A stretch of DNA of 59,995 nucleotides from Pseudonocardia ammonioxydans (lineage in GTDB: Bacteria > Actinomycetota > Actinomycetes > Mycobacteriales > Pseudonocardiaceae): assembly GCF_900115005.1 (NCBI RefSeq), contig NZ_FOUY01000037.1, forward strand, positions 1 to 59,995, in the 5' to 3' direction. Position numbers and translations under genes: made by a program. The first letter of the stretch is position 1; each line of letters begins with the position of its first letter. A model generated the notes under the pieces. It ran no database searches, was not told where the DNA came from, and was given only the letters and a program-made list of their open reading frames with translations. This document shows, piece by piece, positions 1 through 7,521 of the stretch.

Positions 1-216
1 TCGGGTGTCCCACTCCCGGGCCCGGTAGCCGTTGCGCTGGTTCGTCCGCTCGCTGCTGCGCTCGCCATAGCCGGCCCCGCACTGCTGATCGGCCTGCGAC
101 GACATCAACGCGTTCGCCATCGTCGCGATCATCGTCTGCAACAGATCCGGCGACACACCCGCCGAGGCGAGCTCCTCGACAAGCTGGGCAGGGTCCACAC
201 TGTGTGGTGCGGCCAT
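1..216 (-). CDS. IS256-family transposase, N-terminal part (runs off the window)
   Basis: The reverse strand reads 72 codons from an ATG at 216 to the window edge without a stop. The ATG is preceded by a good ribosome site, GGAAGGA. The protein ends in CGAGYGERSSERTNQRNGYR, followed by REWDTR, the signature of the N-terminal domain of IS256/Mutator-type DDE transposases. The catalytic domain would lie beyond coordinate 1. Nothing in the visible part is broken. The match to the family is strong; whether the copy is complete cannot be seen. Confidence 0.85.
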   Translation of the reverse strand, partial: MAAPHSVDPAQLVEELASAGVSPDLLQTMIATMANALMSSQADQQCGAGYGERSSERTNQRNGYRAREWDTR

Positions 217-345
217 CGTGGTGGTCCTTCCTGGAGTTCCTTGGTCGGTACTCGAGAAAGATCACGCGGTGGCCGTCTCACGTCACGACGCCACGCCGCT
301 CACCAGCGACGAACCCGTACACCACCTCCGCGGACGTAACCGGAC
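1..345 (-). mobile_element. 5' end of an IS256-type insertion sequence
   Basis: The transposase starts at 216. About 100 bp further out, positions 312-345 carry a stretch that on the minus strand reads GAGGTGGTGTACGGGTTC. This resembles the end region usually found upstream of IS256-family transposases. I infer that the element ends near 340-345. The matching inverted repeat and the target duplication lie outside the window, so the boundary is approximate. Confidence 0.45.
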
Positions 346-406
346 TGTCCCGGACCTTCGACAGCCGCTCACCTGTGGCTACCAGGACAGCTACTCGGTC
401 GGGCCA

Positions 407-450
407 GGATTTTGGTTCCGATGGTCCAGGTTCGAATCCTGGCGGCGGAG
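407..450 (+). tRNA. 3' half of a tRNA-Gln(TTG) gene, probable attachment-site scar
   Basis: Positions 410-416 form an anticodon loop TTTTGGT with anticodon TTG (412-414). They are followed by a 3' anticodon strand, a 4-nt variable loop, a perfect T arm (CCAGG, TTCGAAT, CCTGG at 426-442) and a 3' acceptor strand CGGCGGA with discriminator G450. The 5' half is missing. The bases where the acceptor and D arm should be (about 378-405) do not pair, and only the inner three pairs of the anticodon stem form. Actinobacterial integrative elements often recombine into the 3' half of tRNA genes and leave such a fragment. An IS256 transposase lies just outside, and tRNA-Gln is commonly found near glmU in this phylum. 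Confidence 0.6.
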
Positions 451-501
451 CAACGTGTCGCGTCCCCGCCGGGGGCTGGAAGCGGGCTCGGCAGCTCCGG
501 G

Positions 502-1566
502 TCAGAGACCGGCGAGGATGTCGAAGTCGGCGCCGTCGGCGGTCGCCAGGTACATGCTCTGCTCCGCGCGCGCCCCACCGAACAGCACCGGGCCGCGCGG
601 GCCCTCGTAGCGGTAGCGCTCCGCGGTCGCCGACAGCCGCCGGACGTCGGCGGACCCGGTCCGGTTCACCAGCCCCGCCAGCATCCGCAGGCCCTCGTAG
701 CAGGACTCACCGGGCCCGTTGAGCACCGGGGCGGCGGGCCCGAAGCGCCGCACGTAGCGGGCGCCGAAGTCGAGGCTCGCCGCGGTGGGCAGCGCCTCGA
801 AGTAACCGGACGCGACGAACACGTCCCGGGAGGACTCGGTGCCGAGCACCCGCAGCGCGCTCTCGTCCATCAGCGTGGAGAACCGCGCGCACTGGTCCTC
901 CAGGCCGTACCGGGCGAACTGCCGGTTGAACTCGACCAGGTCCTGGCCCACCAGGAACATCAGCACGCCGTCGCAGTCGCTGCGCTCGATCCGGCCCAGC
1001 ACCGCGTCGAAGTCCAGCGTGCCGAGCCCCACGAACTCCCCGACGTCGACGCCGACGTCGTCGCGGTCGCGCAGGAACTCCCGGACCTGCGCGGTGGAGC
1101 GGCGCGGCCACACGTAGTCGTTGCCGACCACGAACCAGCGCCGCACGCCGATCTCGTCGGCCATCCAGGTCAGGGCCGGCCACAGCTGCAGCTCCGGGGT
1201 CTCGCCGATCGCGAACACCCCGGGCGTGGCCTCGCCGCCCTCGTACAGCGCGGTGTAGACGTACGGGACCCGTCCCCGGGTGCGCGGCGCGATCCGCTGG
1301 CGCACCGCCGAGAGGTGCCAGCCCACCACCGCGTCGACGTGCCCGCCGGACACCAGCCGGTCCACCTCGGCGGCCACCCGCTCCGGGGGCGCGCCCCCGT
1401 CGACGATCCGCAGGGTGACCGGCCGGGCGAGCACCCCGCCCTCCTCGGTGATCTCCTCGGCGGCGAGCCGGGCGCACAGCACGCAGGACGGCCCGTAGAG
1501 CGCCTCCGGACCCTGCAGCGGGACGACCACGGCCACCCGGAACGCCCCGGGAGCACGCGCCGTCAC
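502..1566 (-). CDS. AmiC/UrtA-like periplasmic-binding-fold protein without signal peptide
   Basis: A 354-residue protein with the type-1 periplasmic binding fold used by branched-chain amino acid, urea and amide receptors. It starts MTARAPGAFRVAVVVPLQGP and has the usual features of that fold: GPSCVLCARLAAEEI, VDAVVGWHLSAVRQ, YVYTALYEGGE and FVVGNDYVWPRRS. There is no signal peptide or lipobox, so the protein should stay in the cytoplasm. This resembles AmiC, the amide sensor of the Pseudomonas amidase operon, more than an ABC-transporter receptor. No amidase, AmiR-type antiterminator or permease is adjacent. It lies between the tRNA-Gln scar and osmC. Ligand and partner are unknown. Confidence 0.75.
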   Translation of the reverse strand: MTARAPGAFRVAVVVPLQGPEALYGPSCVLCARLAAEEITEEGGVLARPVTLRIVDGGAPPERVAAEVDRLVSGGHVDAVVGWHLSAVRQRIAPRTRGRVPYVYTALYEGGEATPGVFAIGETPELQLWPALTWMADEIGVRRWFVVGNDYVWPRRSTAQVREFLRDRDDVGVDVGEFVGLGTLDFDAVLGRIERSDCDGVLMFLVGQDLVEFNRQFARYGLEDQCARFSTLMDESALRVLGTESSRDVFVASGYFEALPTAASLDFGARYVRRFGPAAPVLNGPGESCYEGLRMLAGLVNRTGSADVRRLSATAERYRYEGPRGPVLFGGARAEQSMYLATADGADFDILAGL

Positions 1567-1653
1567 GGCCGTGCCGCCGGGCGTCGGGCCGACGGAGTGC
1601 GCATGGTCACGTGAACCCCACGTCCTCCTGCCGCATTCCCCCGATCGGTGCGC

Positions 1654-2097
1654 TCAGCTCTCGAGCGCGGCGTCCAGCGAGATCTCGACACCGGTGAGCG
1701 CCTTGGAGACCGGGCAGCCCTCCTTGGCGGCCTGCGCGGCCCGGGCGAAGCCGTCCGCGTCCAGCCCGGAGACCTCGCCGCGCACCGTCAGCGTGATGCC
1801 GGTGAGCTTGAACCCGCCGGCGTCCTTGTCCGGGCCCAGCGACACCTCCGCGGACACCTCCAGCGCGTCCGGGCTGCCACCCGCCTCGGCGACGTTGGCC
1901 GAGAGCTGCATCGCGAAGCAGGCCGAGTGGGCCGCGGCGATGAGCTCCTCGGGTGAGGTGTTGCCGCCGGGGTCGTCGGCCGAGCGCGTCGGGAAGCTGA
2001 CCTGATAGGTGCCGATCTTCGAGCTGCTCAGCTCGACCTGCCCGGAACCCTGCTCGAGGGTGCCGTTCCAGGCGGTGCGGGCGCTGCGTGTGGGCAT
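1654..2097 (-). CDS. OsmC/Ohr-family peroxiredoxin
   Basis: A 147-residue OsmC-type thiol peroxidase, the normal family length. Both redox cysteines are present: Cys60 in HSACFAM and Cys128 in EGCPVS. The segment GGNTSPEELIAAAHSACFAM is typical of the OsmC branch, which reduces organic and fatty-acid hydroperoxides with dithiol reductants in the cytosol. The ATG at 2097 has a GGAGG ribosome site. It is transcribed away from glmU and shares the intergenic region with it. Confidence 0.9.
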   Translation of the reverse strand: MPTRSARTAWNGTLEQGSGQVELSSSKIGTYQVSFPTRSADDPGGNTSPEELIAAAHSACFAMQLSANVAEAGGSPDALEVSAEVSLGPDKDAGGFKLTGITLTVRGEVSGLDADGFARAAQAAKEGCPVSKALTGVEISLDAALES

Positions 2098-2402
2098 CGA
2101 TCCTCCAGTGAGCGACGACGTAGGCCGTGGGACGAGATCGGTTGTGCACTACCGGAATGCCCGATCCTGCCCCGCGCCGGGTCTTCCCGGTGCCGCTGCG
2201 CACGAAACGACGCCGAAACGACACCGCGCCGCGGCGAGCGGTACCGCGGGGGCCCGCGCGTCCGCGACGGGCCGAGGCGGGCCCGACCGCGCCCCGTACG
2301 ATGCCGTACCGGCGCGGGCGATCGGCGCACGTCGACCCGCCTCGTACGCCGAGTGCACGGGCCGCCCGCGCGGCCGCGGTGACCCCAGCAGGAGGACCGA
2401 AC
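2098..2402. promoter_or_regulatory. Divergent promoter region between osmC-like gene and glmU
   Basis: A gene-free stretch of 305 bp. On the plus strand a -10-like TACGAT lies at 2297-2302, which would give glmU a leader of about 95 nt. The AGCAGGAGGA ribosome site lies just before the start at 2403. The minus strand carries the ribosome site of the OsmC gene. I see no riboswitch or strong terminator. Confidence 0.4.
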
Positions 2403-4013
2403 ATGCCCGAGCCCCACCAGGGCGGCACCGGCGGACCCCCCGTCCCCGGTCACGGAGGGGTCGCCGCGGGCGTGGTGCTCGCCGCCGGCGCCGGCACCCG
2501 GATGCGCTCGGCGACGCCCAAGGTCCTGCACGACCTCGGCGGCCGCACGATGCTCGGCCACGCCCTGCACGCGGCCTCCGGCGTGCGCCCGGAGCACCTC
2601 GTGGCCGTGGTCGGGCACGAGCGCGAACGGGTCACCGAGGCCGTCGCCGGGATCGCCGGGGAACTGGGCCGCGAGGTGGCGACGGCGGTCCAGCACCAGC
2701 GGCTGGGCACCGGCGACGCCGTCCGCTGCGGGCTGTCGGCGCTGCCGGCGGAGCTGACCGGCACCGTGCTGGTCACCTACGGCGACGTCCCGCTGCTCGA
2801 CACCGCGACGCTGGCCGCGCTGGTCGGCGAGCACGAGGCGGCCGGGGCCGCGGTCACCCTGCTCACCGGCGAGCCCGCCGACCCCACCGGCTACGGGCGG
2901 ATCGTGCGCGACGAGGCCGACCCCGCCCGGCCGGTGACCGCGATCGTCGAGCACGCGGACGCGACCGCCGCGCAGCGCGCCATCACCGAGGTCAACTCCG
3001 GCGTCTACGCCTTCGACGCGGCGTTCCTGCGCACGGGCATCGGCGGGCTGGCCGCGCACAACGAGCAGCAGGAGCTCTACCTCACCGACCTGGTCGAGGC
3101 CGCCGTGCGCGCCGGACGCACGGTGCACGCGCTGCGCTGCGACGACGAGTGGCTGCTGCGCGGCATCAACGACCGGGTGCAGCTGGCCGAGCTGCGCGCC
3201 GAGCTCAACCGGCGGCTGCTGCGGCGCTGGATGCTCGACGGCGTCACCGTCGTCGACCCGGCCACGACCTGGGTGGACGTCCAGGTGGAGCTCGGGACCG
3301 ACGTCGTGCTGCGCCCGGGCACGCAGCTGCACGGCGCCTGCACGGTCGGCGACGGCGCCGAGATCGGTCCGGACACCACGCTGACCGCCTGCGTCGTCGG
3401 GGCCGGCGCGAGCGTCGTGCGCACCCACGGTTCGGAGTCCGAGATCGGCGAGCGCGCCTCGGTCGGCCCGTTCGCCTACCTGCGCCCGAACGCGCGGCTG
3501 GGCGCGCAGGGCAAGATCGGCACCTTCGTCGAGGTGAAGAACGCCGAGATCGGCCCGGGCAGCAAGGTCCCGCACCTGACCTACGTCGGGGACGCGACGA
3601 TCGGCGAGATGAGCAACATCGGTGCGTCCTCGGTGTTCGTGAACTACGACGGCGTCCGCAAGCAGCGCACCGTCGTCGGCTCGCACGTCCGCACCGGTTC
3701 GGACACCATGTTCATCGCCCCGGTCACCGTCGGCGACGGGGCCTACACCGGCGCCGGCACCGTGCTCCGCGAGGACGTCCCGCCGGGGGCGCTCGCGGTG
3801 TCGGGTGGGACACAGCGCACCATCGAGGGCTGGGTGCCCCGCAAGCGCCCGGGCACCCCGGCCGCCGAGGCGGCCGAACGGGCGGGCTCCGGTCCGTCCG
3901 GCAACGGCACCCGCAACACCGTCGACCCCGTCGACACCAGCGGCGCCGCCGACAGCGGCGGCTCCGACACCGGGAACACCAGAGACCTCAGCCGAGGAGG
4001 CACCGCACGGTGA
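2403..4013 (+). CDS. glmU: Bifunctional GlmU: N-acetylglucosamine-1-P uridyltransferase / glucosamine-1-P acetyltransferase
   Basis: A 536-residue cytoplasmic enzyme that makes UDP-GlcNAc for peptidoglycan and mycothiol. The pyrophosphorylase domain opens with the nucleotide-binding loop LAAGAGTRMRS (about residues 26-36) and Lys40. The left-handed beta-helix acetyltransferase domain starts near residue 280 and contains GPFAYLRPNARL, FVEVKNAEIG and NYDGVRKQRT. The ATG at 2403 was chosen because AGCAGGAGGA lies just upstream; the frame stays open far upstream of it. A tail of about 50 Gly/Ser/Thr/Asp-rich residues extends past the helix. Such tails occur in actinobacterial GlmU and are probably disordered. 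The stop overlaps the prs start by 4 bp. Confidence 0.97.
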   Translation: MPEPHQGGTGGPPVPGHGGVAAGVVLAAGAGTRMRSATPKVLHDLGGRTMLGHALHAASGVRPEHLVAVVGHERERVTEAVAGIAGELGREVATAVQHQRLGTGDAVRCGLSALPAELTGTVLVTYGDVPLLDTATLAALVGEHEAAGAAVTLLTGEPADPTGYGRIVRDEADPARPVTAIVEHADATAAQRAITEVNSGVYAFDAAFLRTGIGGLAAHNEQQELYLTDLVEAAVRAGRTVHALRCDDEWLLRGINDRVQLAELRAELNRRLLRRWMLDGVTVVDPATTWVDVQVELGTDVVLRPGTQLHGACTVGDGAEIGPDTTLTACVVGAGASVVRTHGSESEIGERASVGPFAYLRPNARLGAQGKIGTFVEVKNAEIGPGSKVPHLTYVGDATIGEMSNIGASSVFVNYDGVRKQRTVVGSHVRTGSDTMFIAPVTVGDGAYTGAGTVLREDVPPGALAVSGGTQRTIEGWVPRKRPGTPAAEAAERAGSGPSGNGTRNTVDPVDTSGAADSGGSDTGNTRDLSRGGTAR

Positions 4014-4990
4014 GCGCGATCGCAGGCACGCCGAAGAAGAACATGATGCTCTTCTCGGGGAGGGCGCACCCGGAGCTGGCCGACCACGTGGCCAAGGAAC
4101 TCGACGTCACGGTCACCCCGCAGTCCGCGTACTCCTTCGCGAACGGGGAGATCTTCTGCCGCTTCGAGGAGTCCGTCCGCGGCAGCGACGCGTTCGTGAT
4201 CCAGGCGCACTCCGCGCCGATCAACGACGCCGTCATGGAGCAGCTGATCATGGTCGACGCGCTCAAACGCGGCTCGGCCAAGCGGATCACCGCGGTCATG
4301 CCGTTCTGGGGCTACGCCCGCCAGGACAAGAAGCACCGCGGCCGCGAGCCCATCTCGGCCCGCCTGATCGCCGACATGTTCAAGACCGCGGGCGCGGACC
4401 GGATCCTGACCGTGGACCTGCACACCTCGCAGATCCAGGGCTTCTTCGACGGCCCGGTGGACCACCTGTTCGCCCTGCCGGTGCTGGCCCAGCACATCAA
4501 GAACACCCGCCCGGACGAGAACTTCGCGGTCGTCTCCCCCGACTCGGGCCGCGTGCGGCTCGCCGAGCGCTGGGCGGACACCCTGGGTGGCACCCCGCTG
4601 GCGTTCATCCACAAGACCCGCGACCCGGACAAGCCGAACGAGGCCGTCGCGAACCGGGTGGTCGGTGACATCGAGGGCCGCTGCTGCGTCGTCATCGACG
4701 ACATGATCGACACCGGTGGCACCGTGGCGAAGGCGGTCGACGTGCTGCTCAAGGAGGGCGCCGCGAAGGTGCTCGTCGCCGCGACCCACGGCGTGCTCTC
4801 CGGCCCCGCCACCGAGCGGCTGGCCAACTGCGGCGCCGACGAGGTGATCTTCACCGACTCGCTGCCGATCTCGTCGGAGAAGCGCTTCGACAAGATGACC
4901 GTGCTGCCGATCGCCCCGCTGCTGGCCGAGGCGATCCACCAGGTCTTCGAGGACGGCTCGGTGACCAGCCTGTTCGACGGCAACGCCTGA
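4010..4990 (+). CDS. prs: Ribose-phosphate pyrophosphokinase (PRPP synthetase)
   Basis: A 326-residue enzyme that makes PRPP from ribose-5-phosphate and ATP for nucleotides, His/Trp and, in actinobacteria, the decaprenyl-phosphoarabinose precursor. Visible motifs are FANGEIFCRF, the loop QDKKHRGREPISA, VSPDSGRV and the PRPP-binding site VVIDDMIDTGGTV at about residues 228-240. The GTG start at 4010 overlaps the glmU stop (GTGA) and has a GAGGAGG ribosome site inside glmU, so translation is probably coupled. Length and motifs are those of a class I enzyme. Confidence 0.97.
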   Translation: MSAIAGTPKKNMMLFSGRAHPELADHVAKELDVTVTPQSAYSFANGEIFCRFEESVRGSDAFVIQAHSAPINDAVMEQLIMVDALKRGSAKRITAVMPFWGYARQDKKHRGREPISARLIADMFKTAGADRILTVDLHTSQIQGFFDGPVDHLFALPVLAQHIKNTRPDENFAVVSPDSGRVRLAERWADTLGGTPLAFIHKTRDPDKPNEAVANRVVGDIEGRCCVVIDDMIDTGGTVAKAVDVLLKEGAAKVLVAATHGVLSGPATERLANCGADEVIFTDSLPISSEKRFDKMTVLPIAPLLAEAIHQVFEDGSVTSLFDGNA

Positions 4991-5457
4991 CGGGCGTTCC
5001 TGCTGCGACTGGACTACCCGCCGAGGGACGCGTGACACTCGGTCTCGACCTGCCGGAACACTCGTCACGGCTTGTCGCCCGCGGTCACGCGCGCCCCGGC
5101 CCACCACTGCCCAGGACAGTCCGCACCGGACACGGAGCCCACCTCTCCTGCTGATCAGCCGCGCTCGCCACGAAGGCGGGCCCGGAACACGACGTTGTGA
5201 ACGTCTACCCGGCCCTGGATCAGCGGGCCGACCCGTGAGCAATGTCCCCCCCGGCGAGCCCCGGGCTCGCACGAGCCGGAGCGGATCGTGGGCTACTCCA
5301 TCGAGCTGGTCCTCAGCAGGGTCGCCGGTGATCATGTCGGCGAGGCCGCGGATCCTACGGTTGTGCCGCCGGGAGACAGCGAGCAAGGACGCACACGCAT
5401 CCTCCAGCCGGTCGTGACGAGGTTGCCGGCTCGTTCGTGCCCGGTCGACGGCGGCGG
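4991..5457. other. Gene-free junction between prs and the accessory cassette
   Basis: In this 467-bp stretch the codon pattern of the flanking genes is lost. An 81-codon frame starts at GTG 5288, but it has no convincing ribosome site or family resemblance and its end lies antisense to the CGNR gene. I see no hairpin terminator right after prs. It may be degraded DNA at the edge of the inserted cassette. I see nothing else in it. Confidence 0.4.
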
Positions 5458-6093
5458 CTACGTCCGGTCCTCCTGGGCGGGCGGGCCGGACCAGATCTCT
5501 GCAGCGCTGGAGCGCTTGCGCGCCTGGGTCTGAGCCCTGCGGCGCCGGACGAAGGCCTCCTGCTTGTTCACCGCACCGCAGGCAGCCATCGAGCACCAGA
5601 CCCCGGAGCCGTTGCGCGAATAGTCGTGGAACGCGGTCCGGCAGCGCGGATCCCGGCACACCTTGAGTCGGGCCCAGACCTTCGGGCCCACCAGTACCGG
5701 CCCGGCCAGCACCGTCGCGAGCGCGCCGCGCACGCCCTGCGCGACCGGGGCCAGCCCGGGCGGCTCGGTGACGGCGACCTGCAGGGTCAGCTCGGGAATG
5801 ACCGCGGCCAGCCGCTCCAGCGCTCTCGCGTCCTCCGGGCGGACCGCGTCGTTGTGCGGGGCCAGCCAGGCCCGCACGCCCTCGCGCACCGTGTGCGCCA
5901 GCGCCAGCTGGGGGCCGGTCACATCGGCGTCCTCGACAGCGGAACCGTGCGCCCGGCACCAGGCGACGAGGTCGGCAGGAGTGGCCAGGTGTTCCTCCCC
6001 GCCGCCATCGATACGGCCGAACCAGGTGTTGATCAAGTCCTGGGCCGGCACGAGCGCATCCGGCGCGGGCGGCGGGCGATGGGGGATGCTCAC
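5458..6093 (-). CDS. ABATE / CGNR-type zinc-finger transcriptional regulator
   Basis: A 211-residue protein of the family with an N-terminal ABATE domain and a C-terminal CGNR zinc finger. The finger reads KVCRDPRCRTAFHDYSRN, followed by VWCSMAACG, with all four cysteines in place. The family-naming CGNR box is CGAV here, so the Asn and Arg are replaced. The tail is strongly basic, fitting DNA contact. The start is GTG at 6093. The gene diverges from the VOC/YdeI pair over a 104-bp gap with two inverted repeats, so it probably regulates itself and that pair. Confidence 0.85.
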   Translation of the reverse strand: MSIPHRPPPAPDALVPAQDLINTWFGRIDGGGEEHLATPADLVAWCRAHGSAVEDADVTGPQLALAHTVREGVRAWLAPHNDAVRPEDARALERLAAVIPELTLQVAVTEPPGLAPVAQGVRGALATVLAGPVLVGPKVWARLKVCRDPRCRTAFHDYSRNGSGVWCSMAACGAVNKQEAFVRRRRAQTQARKRSSAAEIWSGPPAQEDRT

Positions 6094-6119
6094 ACCACCG
6101 ACGTTACCGGCAAAGGACG

Positions 6120-6164
6120 TTGACAGGTAACACCTGTGACCGGCAATCTGTGTTCACCGGTCAC
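6120..6164 (+). promoter_or_regulatory. Promoter and two operator-like palindromes between CGNR gene and VOC gene
   Basis: A perfect -35 TTGACA (6120-6125) is followed after 18 bp by CAATCT (6144-6149), a plausible actinobacterial -10 for the rightward genes. The palindrome ACAGGT-AAC-ACCTGT (6123-6137) overlaps the -35. A second inverted repeat, GTGACCGG / CCGGTCAC (6136-6143 and 6157-6164), spans the -10. This arrangement suits repression; the CGNR protein encoded next door is the likely ligand-responsive binder. Confidence 0.5.
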
Positions 6165-6197
6165 GAACGTCGTGACCCCGCCACCGGGAGACCTGCG

Positions 6198-6623
6198 ATG
6201 TTCCGTGGATTCGCCACCCTCAACCTCTACGCCGACGACGTGATCGCCGCCCGCACCTGGTACGCCGAGGTGTTCGGCGTCGAGGCCTACTACGCCTACC
6301 CGACCGAGAACCCGGCCTACGTCGAGTTCCGGATCGGCGACGACGCCGACGAGATCGGCGTGATCGACCGCCGCTATGCCCCGGCCGGCGGCACGGCGCC
6401 GGCCGGTGCGGTGATGCACTGGCATGTCGACGACCTGCCCGGCACACTCGCCCGGCTGATCGCGCTGGGGGCCGGCGAATATCAGCCGCTGACCGAGCAC
6501 GGCGACGGTTCCGGATTCGCGACGGCGGCGGTCGTCGACCCGTTCGGCAACGTCCTGGGGATCATGCACAACCCGCACTGGCTGGCCCGGCACGAACCCG
6601 TGGCCGCCGGGGCGACGGCGTGA
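6198..6623 (+). CDS. VOC-superfamily (glyoxalase / bleomycin-resistance-like) protein
   Basis: A 141-residue single VOC domain protein with the typical paired beta-alpha-beta units. It begins FRGFATLNLYADDVIAARTW and ends near VVDPFGNVLGIMHNP, with HWHVDDL in the middle. Candidate metal or substrate ligands are His and Glu residues of these strands. Members act on small hydrophobic compounds or bind drugs; the substrate cannot be told from sequence. The ATG at 6198 has GGGAG upstream and fits where VOC homology begins, although the frame is open further up. It overlaps the next gene by 4 bp (GTGA). Confidence 0.85.
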   Translation: MFRGFATLNLYADDVIAARTWYAEVFGVEAYYAYPTENPAYVEFRIGDDADEIGVIDRRYAPAGGTAPAGAVMHWHVDDLPGTLARLIALGAGEYQPLTEHGDGSGFATAAVVDPFGNVLGIMHNPHWLARHEPVAAGATA

Positions 6624-7225
6624 CCGTCGTCGAGGTGGCCGACCCGCGGGAGTGGCGGGCCTGGCTGGACGCGCACTCCGGCACTGCCGACGAGGCATGG
6701 CTGGTGATTCCGCACGCCCGCTCCGGGCGGCCGGGACCCACCCATCGCGAGGCCGTCGAGGAAGCGCTGTGCGTCGGCTGGATCGACGGTCTCAGCCGCC
6801 GACACGACCCGACGTCCCGGCTGCAGCGGTTCACCCGGCGCCGACCGCGCAGCGCATGGAGCAGCGTGAACCGTGGGCTGGTGGACCAGCTCGTCGAGGA
6901 CGGTCGGATGGGCCCCGGCGGGCTGGCCGCCGTCGCGACCGCGAAGGCGAACGGGATGTGGACGTTGCTGGCCGACGCCCAGGCCGGGACCGTACCCGAC
7001 GACCTTCGAGCCGCCCTCGACGCCGACCCGGCCGCAGCCGCCGGCTGGGAGCGACTGACAGCGTCGGCCCGCCGGATGCGGCTGGAGGCACTGGCCCGGG
7101 CGACGCGGCCGGACACCCGGCAGCGGCGAATCGCCGCGGCGGTCGCCGCCGGCGGCCCGGACCCATCCGGGGTCAGAGCACCAGCTCCGAGTCGACCGGT
7201 GCGGGGTCCGCTGTCAGCGCTCTGA
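6620..7225 (+). CDS. YdeI/OmdA-like bacteriocin-protection family protein
   Basis: A 201-residue cytoplasmic protein of the YdeI (OmpD-associated) family. It has DEAWLVIPHARSG, EEALCVGWIDGLSRRHDPTS, FTRRRPRSAWSSVN and the C-terminal LTASARRMRLEALARATRP, all in family order. Biochemical function is not established; relatives are linked to resistance to cationic peptides. The GTG start overlaps the VOC stop, so the two are translationally coupled and probably act together under the CGNR regulator. The last 12 bp overlap a TetR remnant on the other strand. Confidence 0.85.
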   Translation: MTVVEVADPREWRAWLDAHSGTADEAWLVIPHARSGRPGPTHREAVEEALCVGWIDGLSRRHDPTSRLQRFTRRRPRSAWSSVNRGLVDQLVEDGRMGPGGLAAVATAKANGMWTLLADAQAGTVPDDLRAALDADPAAAAGWERLTASARRMRLEALARATRPDTRQRRIAAAVAAGGPDPSGVRAPAPSRPVRGPLSAL

Positions 7226-7441
7226 CTGTTCATCACTCGATCGACGAGCGCCGCGCAGGACCAGTTCGGTAGCGGTCACCACGGCATCCGCCGGGACCCC
7301 GTCCGGATCGAGTGCGCGTCGGATGGCCAGCCCGTCCTCCAGTGCATGCACCACGAGAGCGGGGCAGGACGCCTCCGTGGCATCGATCCCCAACTCGTAG
7401 AACATCGCCGAGCTCGGCCCACTACGGATGCTCCACACAGC
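7214..7441 (-). pseudogene. C-terminal remnant of a TetR-family regulator
   Basis: The minus strand encodes MFYELGIDATEASCPALVVH, then ALEDGLAIRRALDPDGVPAD, a typical ligand-domain end of TetR regulators. It runs to a normal stop at 7214. No helix-turn-helix precedes it: the frame upstream (to 7528) reads unrelated Arg/Ser/Cys-rich sequence and collides with the lyase-like gene at 7522. I read it as a 5'-truncated gene. The lost half may have been replaced when the neighbouring gene arrived. Confidence 0.55.
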
Positions 7442-7521
7442 GGACAGCACCGAGATCCGATGAACCGCTCGACCCGCGGAACCGTGTTGCCAACCGCACG
7501 CTCCTGTGGAAGGACGACGGC

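Noticed and set aside
378..450. A complete tRNA gene
   Set aside because: The 5' acceptor strand and D arm do not pair with the intact 3' half; only a 3' fragment can be supported.
5288..5533. An 81-codon plus-strand frame beginning VGYSIELVLSRVAG
   Set aside because: No ribosome site, no recognisable family, codon bias fades after about 20 codons, and its end is antisense to the CGNR gene.
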